64,000 nt of DNA from Sistotremastrum niveocremeum HHB9708 (lineage: Eukaryota > Basidiomycota > Agaricomycetes > Sistotremastrales > Sistotremastraceae): the NCBI GenBank assembly GCA_001630475.1, contig KV419450.1:87193-151192 (forward strand), in the 5' to 3' direction. Each line of letters begins with the position of its first letter. Position 1 is the stretch's first letter. The position numbers and the translations under genes are program-made. Under the pieces are notes generated by a model that worked only from the letters and a program-made list of their open reading frames with translations, was not told the origin of the DNA and did not search any database. This document shows positions 9,815-22,471 of this stretch, in pieces.

Positions 9815-12800
9815 GAGTAGCTGGTCAAAGGGACGGCAAACACCGAGTCCGTACTCCAAAACACGTCGACCATCCTCAGCATGATACATGCTCAACGACG
9901 CTCACAATGGCACTGAACTACTATGGCGTCAACTCTCCCGGGAACGTGCCCCAGTTCTTACAGGTACAGTGGCACTCTCAGCTACTCGTGGAAGATTATG
10001 ATCGACTGTCCGGGATGACCGACCGAGCAACTTAGGATCTCTCCTCAAAGTGCAGTACGTGTCGCGGCACTGAACTAATAATGATTAAGTTTGATTCCTC
10101 ATTCAAGAGACTCCCATGACACATTTCGACACGATGAAGCGTTAGCCAATATTTGGTCCCTGCTGTTCATTCCGCGTGCTTTTTGGGGTTTTTTCACGCC
10201 TTCAAGATTCCATCGGCTTCGTTTCTATATTATATGAATTACTCTCAAGGTGAGTAAGTGATTGAATCTGCAATGATGATGACGCATTCGGACTGGCGAT
10301 TATAACAACCCCTATCAGCTCGCAGTAATCTCTAGCTCTCCGAGCCGAGACTCGACAAGAAAACTTTGAGAGGCCTACTGCTATTCGGTTCAGTTAGGTT
10401 GGTTATCACAGCTTGAACATGCCACACGAACTATGATACAGACCCTCGCGGAAAAGCTTCTGGACTGGCTGCGAGCTTTCGGAAAGCTACCGTTCTGCAT
10501 ATGACCAGACTCACCAGAGTATCCTCTCTCAGCTTGTTTCAGAAGCGAAGAATGAACATCGGGGGACCTCCATGGAAATTACAGAGGCAAAATCCTGTGC
10601 TGTGAAATTTCGGTCCCGAAGGCCACATCGCATGTTCTGATTGTCACCTTCAAACTGAGAACTGGGGCTCTCACTAATTCTCGGCCTGCTCCTAAGGCAG
10701 TTCGCTTCTCTTTTCCTGGGTGCTCGCGATCGGCCGCCCGAGCTCACATCAACACAGAAAAATCCTCGTGCCAGAATATGCTACTAGTATCAGCTTGTGA
10801 ATATGAACGTCGAAACAACGGCCATATCCGAACTACCAGTGGTCTATTGGGGCACCGACGGAGCCTGTTCCTATTTGGCACCATTAAGTGGCATCACTAA
10901 TAATACCCCTTACGATTACTGCTTTTGTGCAAGATTGCTCTCTGTCTGAACAGCCGTGAGAGACGAGTAAAGTCGAGGGACCACCCTAGTATTGTTTAGG
11001 AAGTCGGTAACGTGCTACTCTACCTTATTTGCTTGTTATCAACGTTCTGAAGTTCGGTAGCTTCCATCCTGAACCAAAAGAATTAGTATGCCTCATTGCC
11101 TCTAGCCGCTTTCAAAATAACGGAAGCAAATCGAAGGCTTCTGGTTCTCTGACCCTGCGCTGTGGTCTGGCTGGGTGCTTTGGTGTCTCTTCCGTCGGAC
11201 GCCCTGGCAATAATCGCCAGAAAACTAACGGAGTCGGCCGCGAGTGTCATCTCACATTGAGATACGGAAATCACGTTCCTTGCATCAGAACCAATCCTCA
11301 GCTTCCCGGTCTTCGTTGGGGTCGTAATTCTTTGATCATGCCGAAGCCGATGTCCTCGCTCTCTCAAGCATCCTGTTCGGCGCGCAGGAGTATATGTCCG
11401 CAAACAATGCTCCCGAAACCGGTTGCCCGCTCAGTATTTCTACGCAAACTCGAGGCAAAGAATTGAAACGAATGAGATCCGACAGTCAGACCATACGTTG
11501 CAAACCCTGGCTCACTGATCCCATGGTGCTCTTGCAGGGTGGCGGAGCAACAGAATAGTAAAGTAGGCCCGAATGTCTCGTAAGTGCCGTAATTGCCCCA
11601 CGAGATCCCCGCTGGTCGTGGGTATCTGAATACAGATAGCGCAAGCCCCGGATCAACTGGATTAGCGCATGAAGCGTCATTCCTGCGCTGATATCAGCTA
11701 AGGAGGTTTTGTTAGTCGATATACCCCGCAGCATGCATTCAATCTTTAGGCACAATGTCAATCCGGAGTACAAGATTCAAAGCCCATATCGTAACGTTCG
11801 GATATATATGCGGATCAGATGAAGCGTTACATCAGATGTCGGCCACATCCACGGACTAGACTAAAAGCCGGCAAGAATCACGATAGCGCCTCTTGGAAGA
11901 TGGGACTCAGACAGAGATAACATGTTATGACTCAGGAGGACAGCGTCGGTCACCAATATTCTTGAAAATAAAATGTAGTTCGATGGTAGGAGACAGCCAT
12001 GTTTTTCTACTAAGCATCGGCGGTGCTTGAGAGTCCGCGGAGACAACTATGATCAATCCGTCGTTAGTCTCAGGTGGAAGAGCGCTCCAGCTTCGAGCGC
12101 TGCCTTGAAGCCGATTGCCGCTTGATCTGGCTAACCGCTAACGGGTGAAAGGCCGGCTACACACACATCAGCCGGAATCGAAGCGAGGGGCACATGCTAG
12201 ATAGATTTCGAGAGATAAAGATTCATTTAGCCGTCTCTTCTTCAGAGCTTTTCGAATAGAGCACACTCCCTTGCCTTGTTCTCTCTCACGACCGGCGCTC
12301 GAGATAGACGGCGCGGTGACTGTTGCGACGTAACCAATGTTAGAAATCGGCCTAGATCAGGGATCATCCTTGTCATGTTTGATTATCGTTATCGGGGATG
12401 CTGCTATACTCCGATGTCGTGAGTATGGCCCTGAAGATCCTCTAGAGACGCTGTCCTGGCTCTTGCGCCGTAATCCGGGTCGTGTTCGTAAGCTTTGGGA
12501 AGATGCTGGCATCCTGGGTGATCGTTTGAAGAAAACGCTGAGTGGGGGTGAATCATACACGTTCAGTTTAGCATGTACGCTCATGAGAAGCACATGGTAG
12601 TGTAGTATGACTCACTACCCTTTTATTCCCTTCATTAATTACGATCCTCTCAAATTAATGTACCATGATATGAGCATGCTCGTGAGGTATTTCGCTTGTA
12701 GACTGAAGGCGAATCGAAGGTCGTGCAATGGCTTTTCCCGGGAATCAGGCCATGAGGTTCTCAAGCGAAGAAATTCAATGACAGGTTCCAGGTAATGCCG

Positions 12801-14203
12801 TGTTTCGAGTGCAGGTCCCGAACTGCTGCAAGTTGACGTCCCCGAGGGAAGTGGACAATGCCGTCCAAATAGATGAGGTATCGGCGTGCAAGGTGTGTGG
12901 ATGCTTTCCCACGATGACGAGGTGTGTCTCGATCACGGAGTCTTTTGTTTGAAAATTAGTTGGAGCTTTCGGAAGATCCGACAATAACGTTGCAAAATGC
13001 AAATCAGAATGCGTTCCGTCTTGGTACTTGGCGCGTCGTTTTTTTGCGTCTGCTGATCTCGAGGACCATTGTCCAACAATGTTTCCGCCGCAACGGCATT
13101 GTTCTCGAACATAAGCGTCTATTTCAGGGTGACAATGTAATTGTCCACTCTGCCATCAAATGCAGAGCCGTCCCTGATTACTGAGTACCCCACGGCTCTT
13201 GATATGGAACCCTTGTTCCTCGCGCACGCGATTCAAAGAGCAACCGATGGGACGACTCGTACAAAGGGGCTACGTCGGTGGGCGCCCGTCTTTTGGGGAA
13301 ATGCCCGAGCATTTGGCGGGAATCTCCGCCTTTGGGAAGCGCCTGAAGAGCTTGTTATCGCGTAGCCTCTTATATTTGCTTGAGGAAGAGTGAAGAAGAT
13401 GTTTTCGGTGGCGGGAAGCGAGAATCCTAGCCGCTCAGGAGTCACAGGCGTCTGTCGGCAATATTTGCTATGGTGATTTCCTTTTTGAGAAACTTTATCC
13501 TTGTTTTTCCGGCTACGACTGCTTGTGGGATCTTAGATCTTTAACGGAATCCTCGCTTAACTGTTCCGGTCCAAGCCGCATAATTGCCGAAGCGTCTCTC
13601 TGAACTTTAAATGTGTTCTTCAATTAACGACGATTTGGACATTCGGGAGGTTCGGAGAAGGCCAGTTCATGGTGCTTTGAAACAATGGGCGCGGTCTGAA
13701 CAATATGAGGGCGAAATGAAGACAAGAATAAGCAATGGAGTGTAATTCCATAAAAGGAAGGACCCGGCGGTTAGTGTGGTGGGCTTTGCCGACCCGCGTG
13801 GCAATATTCCGAGTTGGTGCAGGAAATAAAAGAAATCAAAACAAGGGGCTGGGTTGGAAATTGCCGGATCATCGGTGGAAAAAGAAAAAATGGTCATGGA
13901 GGAAGTGTCCCGTTGGCAACTGATCCATGGCAGGACCTCGTGGTAGCGAATCTTACCAAGCATAAGGCTAAGAGTGAGTGGCGGAAAGTTGTTTCACAAT
14001 GGAAAAAGCTAGACGGGGATTGCCGGGCGAATGAAGATGAACCTTGTGTCATCACGGACATAGCCGAGTTAGCGCATCCCTTCTCGACAATGGTCGACTC
14101 CCATACAAATCCCTCGGCAACTTCAGTTCACAGTTAAATCGGATCCCCCACCCTCCCTTTCCCTCCTCTCTTTGCCACTCCATTCTCTTCCAGTTCCTGC
14201 GTC
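9815..14203. other. Gene-poor stretch, nothing recognised
   Basis: About 4.4 kb with only short, mutually overlapping open frames and no family motif on either strand. Base composition is mixed, without long repeats. It may hold relics too decayed to read or a non-coding gene that sequence alone does not reveal. Confidence 0.4.
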
Positions 14204-15340
14204 ATGTCTATGGGCAAGTCAGTGCTTGTCGCCCTCGGCCTCCTCCATTTCTGCTGACTCTCTCCTCGTTCTCTCGCAACTCCAGGTCACTCGTCTATGT
14301 ATGTCTTGCCTCGAAATAGCAATTCCCATCCCGGACTCTCATCCGTTCCCATTCCCAAGTTTGATCTAGAGGTCGACGGACAGCCGTTTGGTAGAATAGT
14401 GTTCAGACTGCATGATGATGTGGTCCCCAGAACAGCCCAGAATTTTCGCGATCTGGCTCTTGGGCATTTGGGATATGGCTACCAAGGCTCTCGTGAGTGG
14501 CTCATCCTTGCTTCCTTTTCCTTTCTGTCCCCGGTCTTCTATTTACACCCTTTATTACGTTTTTGTGCCTGTCATTGTCCGACTTCTTTCTGACTTCCGA
14601 TTACAGCAATACACCGCATCGTTCCCGATGTACGTTTCTTCCCATTCTCTCCCATATCCTGCCTTTCTCGAGGCATTCAACTCTCTCCGATATCGCCTGA
14701 CATCAAGCTGGAGCTTACCCATTGAATACAGTTCATGATTCAGGGCGGGGATATAACTAAGAAGGACGGAACGGGCGGACGGTGCGTGTTCTTATTTCTT
14801 GCTTCTTGTTCAGCACGACGTCGTCTATCCTCCATTGTCATTTTCTATGGCCGCATTGCGTTCCAAACTCCTTCTACATATATCCTTCCATACCCCATCC
14901 ATGACTCCATTATTTATTTCGCTGTTACTGATTGACTGGTCTCTTCAGGTCCATCTATGGTCCGACTTTCAGAGGTTAGCCGAATTTCTGTATTGTCTCT
15001 CGGCGCTTAAGCGCGAATCCTAGATGAAAGTTTCCGCGTGAGGCATTCTAAACCCGGCGTTCTCTCGATGGCAAATCGCGGCCCGAACTCCAACACTTCC
15101 CAAGTAGGCTCATCCCGTACTACTTGCCGAGTGACGCTAATTTTTGATCTCTAGTATTTTATTACTACTTGCGCGGCTCCATGGTTAGATGGGCGCAATG
15201 TCGCTTTTGGAGAGGTGGAATCTGGTTTGGACGTGGTCAAAGCGATTCAGAAGAAATACGCTTCAGACGACATCCTACGGCGACCTTCAGCGAAGATAGT
15301 TATTTCCAAGTCTGGCCTTCTTCCACCCTCTCATCACTAA
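14204..15340 (+). CDS. Cyclophilin-type peptidyl-prolyl cis-trans isomerase
   Basis: Seven exons (14204-14213, 14286-14492, 14607-14629, 14732-14781, 14949-14974, 15024-15103, 15155-15340) give 193 codons. The core reads [85 protein letters not shown] and [12 protein letters not shown]. This includes the active-site pattern R..F.QGGD, Q in NTSQYF, and the Trp that contacts cyclosporin in CypA. Cyclophilins speed X-Pro isomerisation in protein folding. The region after FRDL is diverged ([11 protein letters not shown] instead of the common CTGE.G block) and the C-terminus is longer ([22 protein letters not shown]). The first exon needs a GC-AG intron with a consensus GCAAGT donor; otherwise translation may begin at the in-frame ATG at 14297. 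Confidence 0.85.
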
Positions 15341-15673
15341 TATCCCCTGCGGATCAATGCTTTCGACTTCTTGGTACCGAACGTGTCTCAACTGTGGTTT
15401 TAAGGGAGAGAGGGGCTAATTGCTGTCATCATCGTAACGTCTCTTTTTAATTGCTTGCTCAACTTTGTCTTGTTGTCGATGTCTCTCAATCTCGCTGCGC
15501 TGTCCCTCATCAGATATTATTGTATTATCGGCCCTGCTCTCCTTTCTTACCAGCATCCTTTCCGTCATTTCTTGTTCCATTGCTCGCTCGTCTCTGTCTC
15601 TACATAGCATTTGTCATCTACATCGTAGCATAACCTCTGAAATCGAAATTAGGCAACACATGTCCCTGACTGA

Positions 15674-16432
15674 GAGCCTGGCCAGCTGCGTTTCTCCGCG
15701 TTTCTCAGGCGCGTTTCTCAGGGCCAAATCTGAGAAACGCCGAGAAACTGAAATTTTCAGTTTCTGAGTCACAGAGTGTCACAGTTCAGTCACTCGTTGT
15801 CACATCCTCCCGACGTGTGTTCAACTTTTTCGACTTCAGGTTCCGAGCTTGCATCCGCCCTCTCTCGCTGTTGTATCGCCCCATGCACATCAATATATCT
15901 ATCTTCATGACTGTATGGCTTCTCGTATGATTGCACAATGGTTCGATGGGGCAGAAGCGATTGGGGAGGATGGTGACAGAAGTGTAGAGAAATGACAGCA
16001 TCCCCTGTTCAAGCACGTACTTCGTCTGTTCCGACCCTCCCTCAATCGGACTTGCAACACGTCTCGAAGACCTCCCTCTACAATTAAGACCGACGCGAAT
16101 CCGATCAAGTACTCGTTGAGTACCTCTTGAATCCATCATCCCAGTCGGTTGGAAGACAATGGAGCCGCCCTGACACGGTCCATGCACGTTTGATGACGGC
16201 GATGACAGAGATGTGGGTTGGAAACACAATATAGAACCTGCTGGGCTGTCATATCGATCATTTTCGTCAGACGGAAAGGGTGTTTGCAGCAAGCTTTTCA
16301 GCGACAAAGCGACACGGACTGGAGGCTCGGATGTCTTCGGACTAAACGGATTTATTACAGAATGTCACGCCTTGAGAAACGTGACTGAGAAACGCGCCTG
16401 AGAAACGCCGAGAAACGCAGCTGGCCAGGCTC
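15674..16432. mobile_element. Non-autonomous TIR element, 759 bp, 48-bp terminal inverted repeats
   Basis: The ends 15674-15721 and 16385-16432 are inverted repeats identical at 47 of 48 positions, starting GAGCCTGGCCAGCTG. The flanks carry TGACTGA (15667-15673) and TGACGGA (16433-16439), an imperfect 7-base target duplication. Copies of GAGAAACG/CGTTTCTC are repeated next to both ends, as expected for subterminal transposase-binding sites. The interior has no recognisable transposase. A minus-strand open frame of 173 codons (16307-15786) has no known motif. The element lies 330 bp after the cyclophilin stop codon. Confidence 0.75.
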
Positions 16433-16439
16433 TGACGGA

Positions 16440-19327
16440 TCAATGCACGGAAAATCATATCTCAAGGGTATCACCGTCTATCGCCGTTACTTTCGGATTT
16501 ACCGGCATCTCCGAGATCCGTTTTCAGTAGTTATCGGCCGGAAGCTTTCAGGTTGAGTCGGCTTGGTAGTTTCCTCCACGACTCAAATTCTCTCGATATT
16601 CGCCTAGCGAAACTCCACTGTATCGCGCCACAATGATGCAGGGGCAAACCTCGTTTGTCGACATAGAAACATCTCTGTACTGACACCAACCCTATTGCTG
16701 CTAATTCGAAGAGGCAAGATATTTAAGCGCGATGCACGGGGCCGAAGAATAATAACGAGGCTATCTGACCGGTCTCGTGTCCGAAAGTCAGCCATTAGAT
16801 CTATAGAGGTGCACGACCTACTATTGCCATTCGGTCGAATCCGGGCTTCGATGGCTTCATCCCTGGGGTTGACAGCCTAGATGAGACAAGCGGCCAGTTG
16901 GTCAGTCCGGAGTGTACTGAATCGAGAGACGATCGAGACGGATCAAAAGGGCTTCGGAAGCAATTCTGTTTCGAGGATGTGAGGAGTCAAGGCCTGGGGT
17001 GATGTAATCTCACGACTTGTTTGAGGGTAGCGAGGAGAAGCAATTCTCTGGAGTTTAGTCGGATCGTTGGAAGAGGTACGATCAGAGTGTGGGGTTCGTC
17101 TAGCATACAATTTACCTTAACAACAGAGCCTAAGTTAACCGAGAAGCACCAGATAAACAAAAAAGCTTCATCTTATCCGTGTAAATTCGAGAATGCTACG
17201 GCGGTCGCGGCTCACCTCGTTGAACATTGTTTGAAGTCCCCAATTCACCACAGACCCTCAGGAAAGTTCCGAAGTTGATAAAACACGGAAATCGCCGTCT
17301 CATCAAACTCACAACGCTCGTCCTGCCATCGGTGCTGCGTACTTCCACGGGTGTATGCGCTACGAGAAGATGAGAAGAACCCAGGCTGCGATTTAGACAT
17401 GTGATTCAAGCCCAAGGCGCTCTCACTCGGCGTGGGCGCAAATTCTCTAAACTGGCAGCAGGTGAGGCCGGAGGTTCACCAGGCCCATTAGGGGTGTCGG
17501 AGTGATGTAGATCACGGAGTCATAAGTCAGTAGCTCTTCTCAGGCGCGTCAGGAGGTAAGATGCCGCGAGGCACGCCAGCCTTCGATGGCGAGACGGAAG
17601 TTGATGTCTGTTCGACTTAGCCATTAGATATTAGGAAAGTGGTGCCACGCATACACCATGACTTGCGAGCGCAGAAGTGCGAAATTCTTAGCTGATGCTG
17701 CGCAGTCTTCGTGTCCAGTGTGTCAACACACAGCTGACCGCCCCACTTGCGTTGTTCGTGATCTGGCACACTAAGATCAGCACGTAGACACTATACTAGA
17801 GAAAAGGGATCAGTTCAATTCGAGTCACATGCCATGGAGCTGGTCATACGATCATGCGGGCTGGAAGATATGCTCACTTTGAAAAGCGTGGCGAATGCGG
17901 CGTTTAATGGCACAGGACATTATCTATATGGGCTGGACTTATGACCGATGTTCTATCAGAGTGTGAAAATACTCACCGTGTGTGTACTTGTACGAGTCTC
18001 TTGGCACGAACGATATCCTCTGCTGACGTGCTAAAGTGGGGTTGTCAGCGACAGGAGGTCAGAGGTTCATTATTCTTGCTGCTTGTGGTGATTTCAACAA
18101 GTCAAAAGAGATGAAAATGTATTAATGCTTTCCGATGATAAAAAAAGGTACGCAGACTCACCGTTTGTCGATTTATCGGACACGAAACATCCCGAATGTA
18201 CGGGGATGTCTCCATCCCGGTCGTTTCCACCTGGGTTGAACGCGAGTCACGTTTTTTTAAATCGGTCCAGAAATCGGTCCAGAAATCGGTCCAGAGACTC
18301 TGGAACGCTCCATCCTGACTGATATGTGAGTACGGAACGCATTGAAGGCGTAGCGACACAAAGTATCGGTAGTGTCGACGTTGCGGAGCTTGCCAGATTA
18401 AAAATGAGGAGGATGATCTAGCTTTGCCTCGGGACCAAGATGAATTGCGATGAAATGTTGCCAGTTGTGAGGTTCGAGTCGATCTTGCGTCCGATCGCGA
18501 CACAATCGACGGTGACCTTACAGTACGTGTTTCTTCCGAAAAAATGGCATAAGGCGGGGTATCTGTGAACAGGGTTTGTAGCTTTCGGTACAGTAAAACT
18601 AGCGTCGTTCAGTTCCAATGACCACTCACTGGCCATGGCGACGGCGTCCTCATAGAGCTCGAGATGGCCGGTGGGATTGAACGTTCATACTGATGCGAGG
18701 GCAAAGGAAATCACGCAAGGTTTGTGGCATTGGCAATCCTTCAGCCAAAAATTTCTGAGTGAAATAATCGAACAGCTTTCTCACAGCGTCAAAATTGAGT
18801 TGAGGGCGAGCTAAAGGTCGGCGTTGAAGCCAAATCAACCGGAGTTTGCCGAAGTTTGCCGCATTCGAATTCTTGACTGTGATGCCTTTCAAACGCATTG
18901 AGAAGTTATAGTCGTGATCTACACATAAAAGCTTCTCCCTGACTTCAAGCTTCCCTTTCCCCTGTTCTGCATCTCGATGTCTCCTAGAACCCGGAAAAGC
19001 CGCACCCTATGAGGCTAGTATACGCTTCGATTGAAGATGGAACAGATCAGGAGTAGGAACGTGATAGTGGATGCTGTTTGCATTTTTGTCTTTATCGATC
19101 ACGGTATGCAAATTTTCATTTTCGAATTGCTGTTCGAACTAGTTCAGACGGAAGAGCTAATGATAGTGGTTTAGTCAGCACTGGATCAGCAAATTTGGTG
19201 ATGACCAAGCTGATTACGGAACTGGCCTCGTGGCGGGACTCTAAGAAAAGACACTCGTCCCAGCGGCGCTCAGACTTTTGGTCATTCAACATCACGAGTG
19301 AATTATAACAAGATCGGACCGTCTGTG
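16440..19327. other. Intergenic, no gene recognised; one 12-bp triple repeat
   Basis: Nearly 3 kb without a recognisable coding region on either strand. A perfect 12-base unit, AAATCGGTCCAG, is repeated three times at 18259-18294. Otherwise only short random-looking frames are seen. Confidence 0.4.
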
Positions 19328-19334
19328 TATAAAG
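19328..19334 (+). promoter_or_regulatory. TATA box of SDR1
   Basis: TATAAAG lies 44 bp upstream of the start codon at 19372. The same element sits at nearly the same distance before four other SDR genes of the array. Confidence 0.6.
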
Positions 19335-19371
19335 ATATGACTGTGTCTGGAATGGAGCCTCACTCCGAACC

Positions 19372-20512
19372 ATGCCCGCACCTCCCCAAAACCTTCCAGT
19401 GACCCACTGGCACGAGTAAGTATGCCTCTTCTACGCATTCCTGTTCGGTGGAGATTGACTTCACACTGGAATCAAGCATCTACCCAGGAATCGATCCCAC
19501 CATTCATTACAAAAACCAAACATATCAGAACAAAGTTGTACTTGTCACCGGCGCTTCCAGGGGGATTGGAGAAGAAATTGCAACCTTTTATGCCAGAGCG
19601 GGAGCATCTTTGGCTCTCGTAGCTCGTACGACTGACGCACTCAAGCTGGTTCAAGAGAAGATTGTTAAAGAAGTCCCCGGCGCTCGAGTCGAAATATTCA
19701 CTGCCGATGTTTGCGAGTCGAAACAAGTGAAGGATGCTGTGGAGGGTACTGCAGAGAAATTCGGTCGACTGGACATCGTGGTTGCCAACGCCGGCCGAGC
19801 CGATCCTTGGACTATACGTGCGTCTCTTTTCCTCCCATCATCAGTACCGTATCTGACGCCTAGTCAAATGATAGCTTTCATCGAGATGGAAGCTGACACT
19901 TGGTGGAAGACGGTCGAAATCAATCTTCGAGGGGTGTATAACGCAGCTCAGTACGTCGGAATCGCTCCTTGTATGATTATTCCCAATCTTCAGTGCAGTT
20001 TCTCCGTTCCACACCTAAAAAAGACATCAGGCTACTTTGTCATTATATCAGCCGCACTTGCGCAATATATTCGACCTTTCACAAGTCCATATGCCGTGTC
20101 GAAACATGCTTGTGGTCGATTGAATGAGTTCATAGCCCTCGGTACGAAATCGTGCTAAACTTGCGTTCGGTTGCTGAATGTTTGTTCGCAGAGAATCCCG
20201 AGGTCAAAAGCTTCAGCATTCATCCTGGAGCCATCATGACCGCCTTGGTTGATAGCAACCCTCAACTCGCTCACATGGTATCTGAAACGGTTCAACTGCC
20301 AGCCGCAACCCTGCTGAGGCTGACTTCGGGAAGAGAGGACTGGCTTTCGGGCAAGTAAGTGTACCATTCACCCATTTTGTTTACCGGCTCGTTGATCGTA
20401 CCTTCTCAGATTTGTCGACGCACGATGGGATCTTGATGAAGTCGAGAAAGTTTGGAAGGCAAAAATTCTCGAAATTGATGGACTAGTGAACAGATTCTCC
20501 GTTCCTCTATAA
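19372..20512 (+). CDS. Short-chain dehydrogenase/reductase, cluster copy 1
   Basis: Six exons (19372-19415, 19477-19817, 19875-19950, 19999-20141, 20192-20354, 20410-20512) give 289 codons. A leader PPQNLPVTHWHDIYPGIDP precedes the Rossmann domain. The cofactor motif TGASRGIG is at residues 39-46, ADV at 91-93, NAG at 119-121, N145 in INLRGVY, and YAVSK at 185-189. Arg in the glycine motif and in LVAR after strand 2 favours NADP(H), from family knowledge. The position 13 residues before the catalytic Tyr, normally the catalytic Ser, is Ala here (IISAALAQ), whereas the other six cluster copies keep Ser-Ser. Activity may therefore be altered or absent. The C-terminal part (LPAATLLRLTSGREDWLSG, ARWDLDEVEKVW) is shared with the sister genes. 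The substrate is unknown. It is the first of five same-strand copies. Confidence 0.9.
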
Positions 20513-21307
20513 ATCATATCAATCTTGGTTGCCATATTCGATTTGAGATGACGACCTCCGCCCGGGAGTTGTTTGTTGTTATTTGGTTCTCACTGGCATT
20601 CTTCTGCATCTGTGCGTTGTCGGCACGCGACCTGACAGCAACTTGATTGAACAGAGATGGCTTCCGCTTGTTCCACATAAAGATAGATGATTACTCGCAG
20701 TCTTGCCTCTTCAGACTCCGCGCGGATAGCATATTTGTGGATGGCCTTTCCAGCTAATCATTTCCAATTGGCCAATTTCACGGCTGTACATCTGCAGTGT
20801 TACAATGGATGGCTCGTACGAGTATCATTATCTCCGACTCCGCGCGAAATTCTGAAGACGCTAGCTTGGCTTTGCTATGAAACCACAGACTATTCATAGT
20901 GTGACGGCACCGAACTGATTCTCAAATCGATGGTTACCTATTCTGGAAGTTTGCTATTTGCGAGTTTGCTGTGATTCGAACAAGGACTCGATGACGCTGT
21001 CTGTCTTCTCCTGACTCATAGAAGGACATCCATGATGATTGTTATCTCGTTCGCTGAGCTCTGAGCCGTATTTGCCTCGTCTTTGTCAGTCATGGCCTCT
21101 CCAGACCGAGCTTAGCCGTTGTGCCGTCGAAGGAGACGACGCGATACCTTCATGCCGACTTTCACTATAGCCAAAGAAGGAAGAAACATTGTTGACGACT
21201 CATTGATCGAGACTCCCCTGCTTCTCATTGGCTCACGTGCCGAAGACGGTACCGCTAGACTCAAGTCTGACTGTACTTTATTCCCATGATGCTATATGAA
21301 AGACAGA
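20513..21307. other. Intergenic between SDR copies 1 and 2
   Basis: About 0.8 kb without a supported gene. It separates two direct tandem copies and must contain the terminator of the first and the promoter of the second. Confidence 0.4.
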
Positions 21308-21315
21308 TATAAAAG
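21308..21315 (+). promoter_or_regulatory. TATA box of SDR2
   Basis: TATAAAAG lies 43 bp before the start codon at 21351. Confidence 0.6.
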
Positions 21316-21350
21316 ACAGGCTGAAATTGATCCTGGATCATCAACACATC

Positions 21351-22471
21351 ATGTCAATCCCACTCGAAGACCTGTCGGTCACTCATCATAATGAGTTCGT
21401 CGTTAATTTGACTTCCTCAAATTCCCATGGTTGACACTTTGACAGCATTTACTCTGCCATCGATCCTGCCATTCACTTTGGACAGCAGACTTACAAAGAC
21501 AAAGTCGTGTTTGTCACTGGCGCATCTCGGGGAATAGGACAAGAAATCGCAACATTTTACGCGAAAGCTGGCGCAACCGTTATTCTAGTGGCCCGTCAAT
21601 CCGCCGCTCTCGACGAAGTCCGGGAAGCCATTCTCAAACTAGTTCCTGGTGCTCAGCTGGCGACTCTTGTTGCCGACGTCACGAGCGTGAAAGAGGTGCA
21701 GACTGCCGTTGACGACGCTGTCCGGAAATTCGGAAAACTTGACATTGTGGTTGCGAACGCTGGAAAAGCCGAGCCGATGGACGAACATCATTGTGAGTCT
21801 TCGCATGAGTTCACAGACATTGTATTAACCGTCAATTAGCCTTAACACAAGAGGACCCGGATGATTGGTGGAGAACAATGGAAGTGAATGTACGCGGTGT
21901 ATACAACGTCGCTCAGTGAGTGCCTCTGTCATCCTGAAGGACCGAGAACGAATGTTTACGTTCATAGCTTCGCGCTTCCCTATCTGGACAAAACCTCGGG
22001 TTACTTCGTCATCATTTCATCATCGGCAGCTCAGATGAGAGCTCCATTTGCGAGCGCGTATTGCATATCCAAGCACGCAGTGGGCAGATTGAACGAATTC
22101 GTTAAAATCGGTATATGATTTGTCGTCTTTTTTACTAGAGCTTCTTAATCATTTCGGATCCAGAACACCCGAATGTCAAGAGTATTGCTTTACATCCTGG
22201 AGGAATATTGACTGCGATGTCAGCCAGAATTCCTCAAGTAGCTGCATACCTGACAGATACCTTGCAATTGCCTGCTGGCACAACTCTTCAGCTGACATCG
22301 GGAAGGTTTGATTGGCTTAATGGCCGGTCAGTGATACTCTCGCTGTGGGAATTAACTTATTTTGATCGTTCTTCCAGATACGTGTCTGCGAACTGGGATC
22401 TGGAAGAGCTTGAGCTGGTCTGGAAAGAGAAGATCATCGCGACCGAAGCCTTGGTCAGTCGGTTCCAGTAG
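21351..22471 (+). CDS. Short-chain dehydrogenase/reductase, cluster copy 2
   Basis: Same six-exon layout as copy 1, starting MSIPLEDLSVTHHN; the first intron is 21395-21445. Motifs are TGASRGIG, VADVTS, VVANAGKAEP, EDPDDWWRTMEVNVRGVYN, YFVIISSSAAQ (catalytic Ser retained) and SAYCISKHAVGRLNEF. The C-terminal block is HPGGILTAMSARIPQ, LQLPAGTTLQLTSGRFDWL and SANWDLEELELVW. It ends SRFQ, a few residues shorter than sisters ending SRLAIP(A/S). It is probably NADP(H)-dependent by the same residues as its paralogues, with unknown substrate. Confidence 0.9.

Noticed and set aside
12337-12600. Plus-strand 87-codon frame with LSGGES resembling an ABC signature
   Set aside because: No Walker motifs or membrane segments nearby; an isolated six-residue resemblance in gene-poor DNA is not enough.
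15786-16307. 173-codon minus frame inside the 759-bp TIR element as a transposase
   Set aside because: No DDE or zinc-finger pattern and far too short; the element is better seen as non-autonomous.
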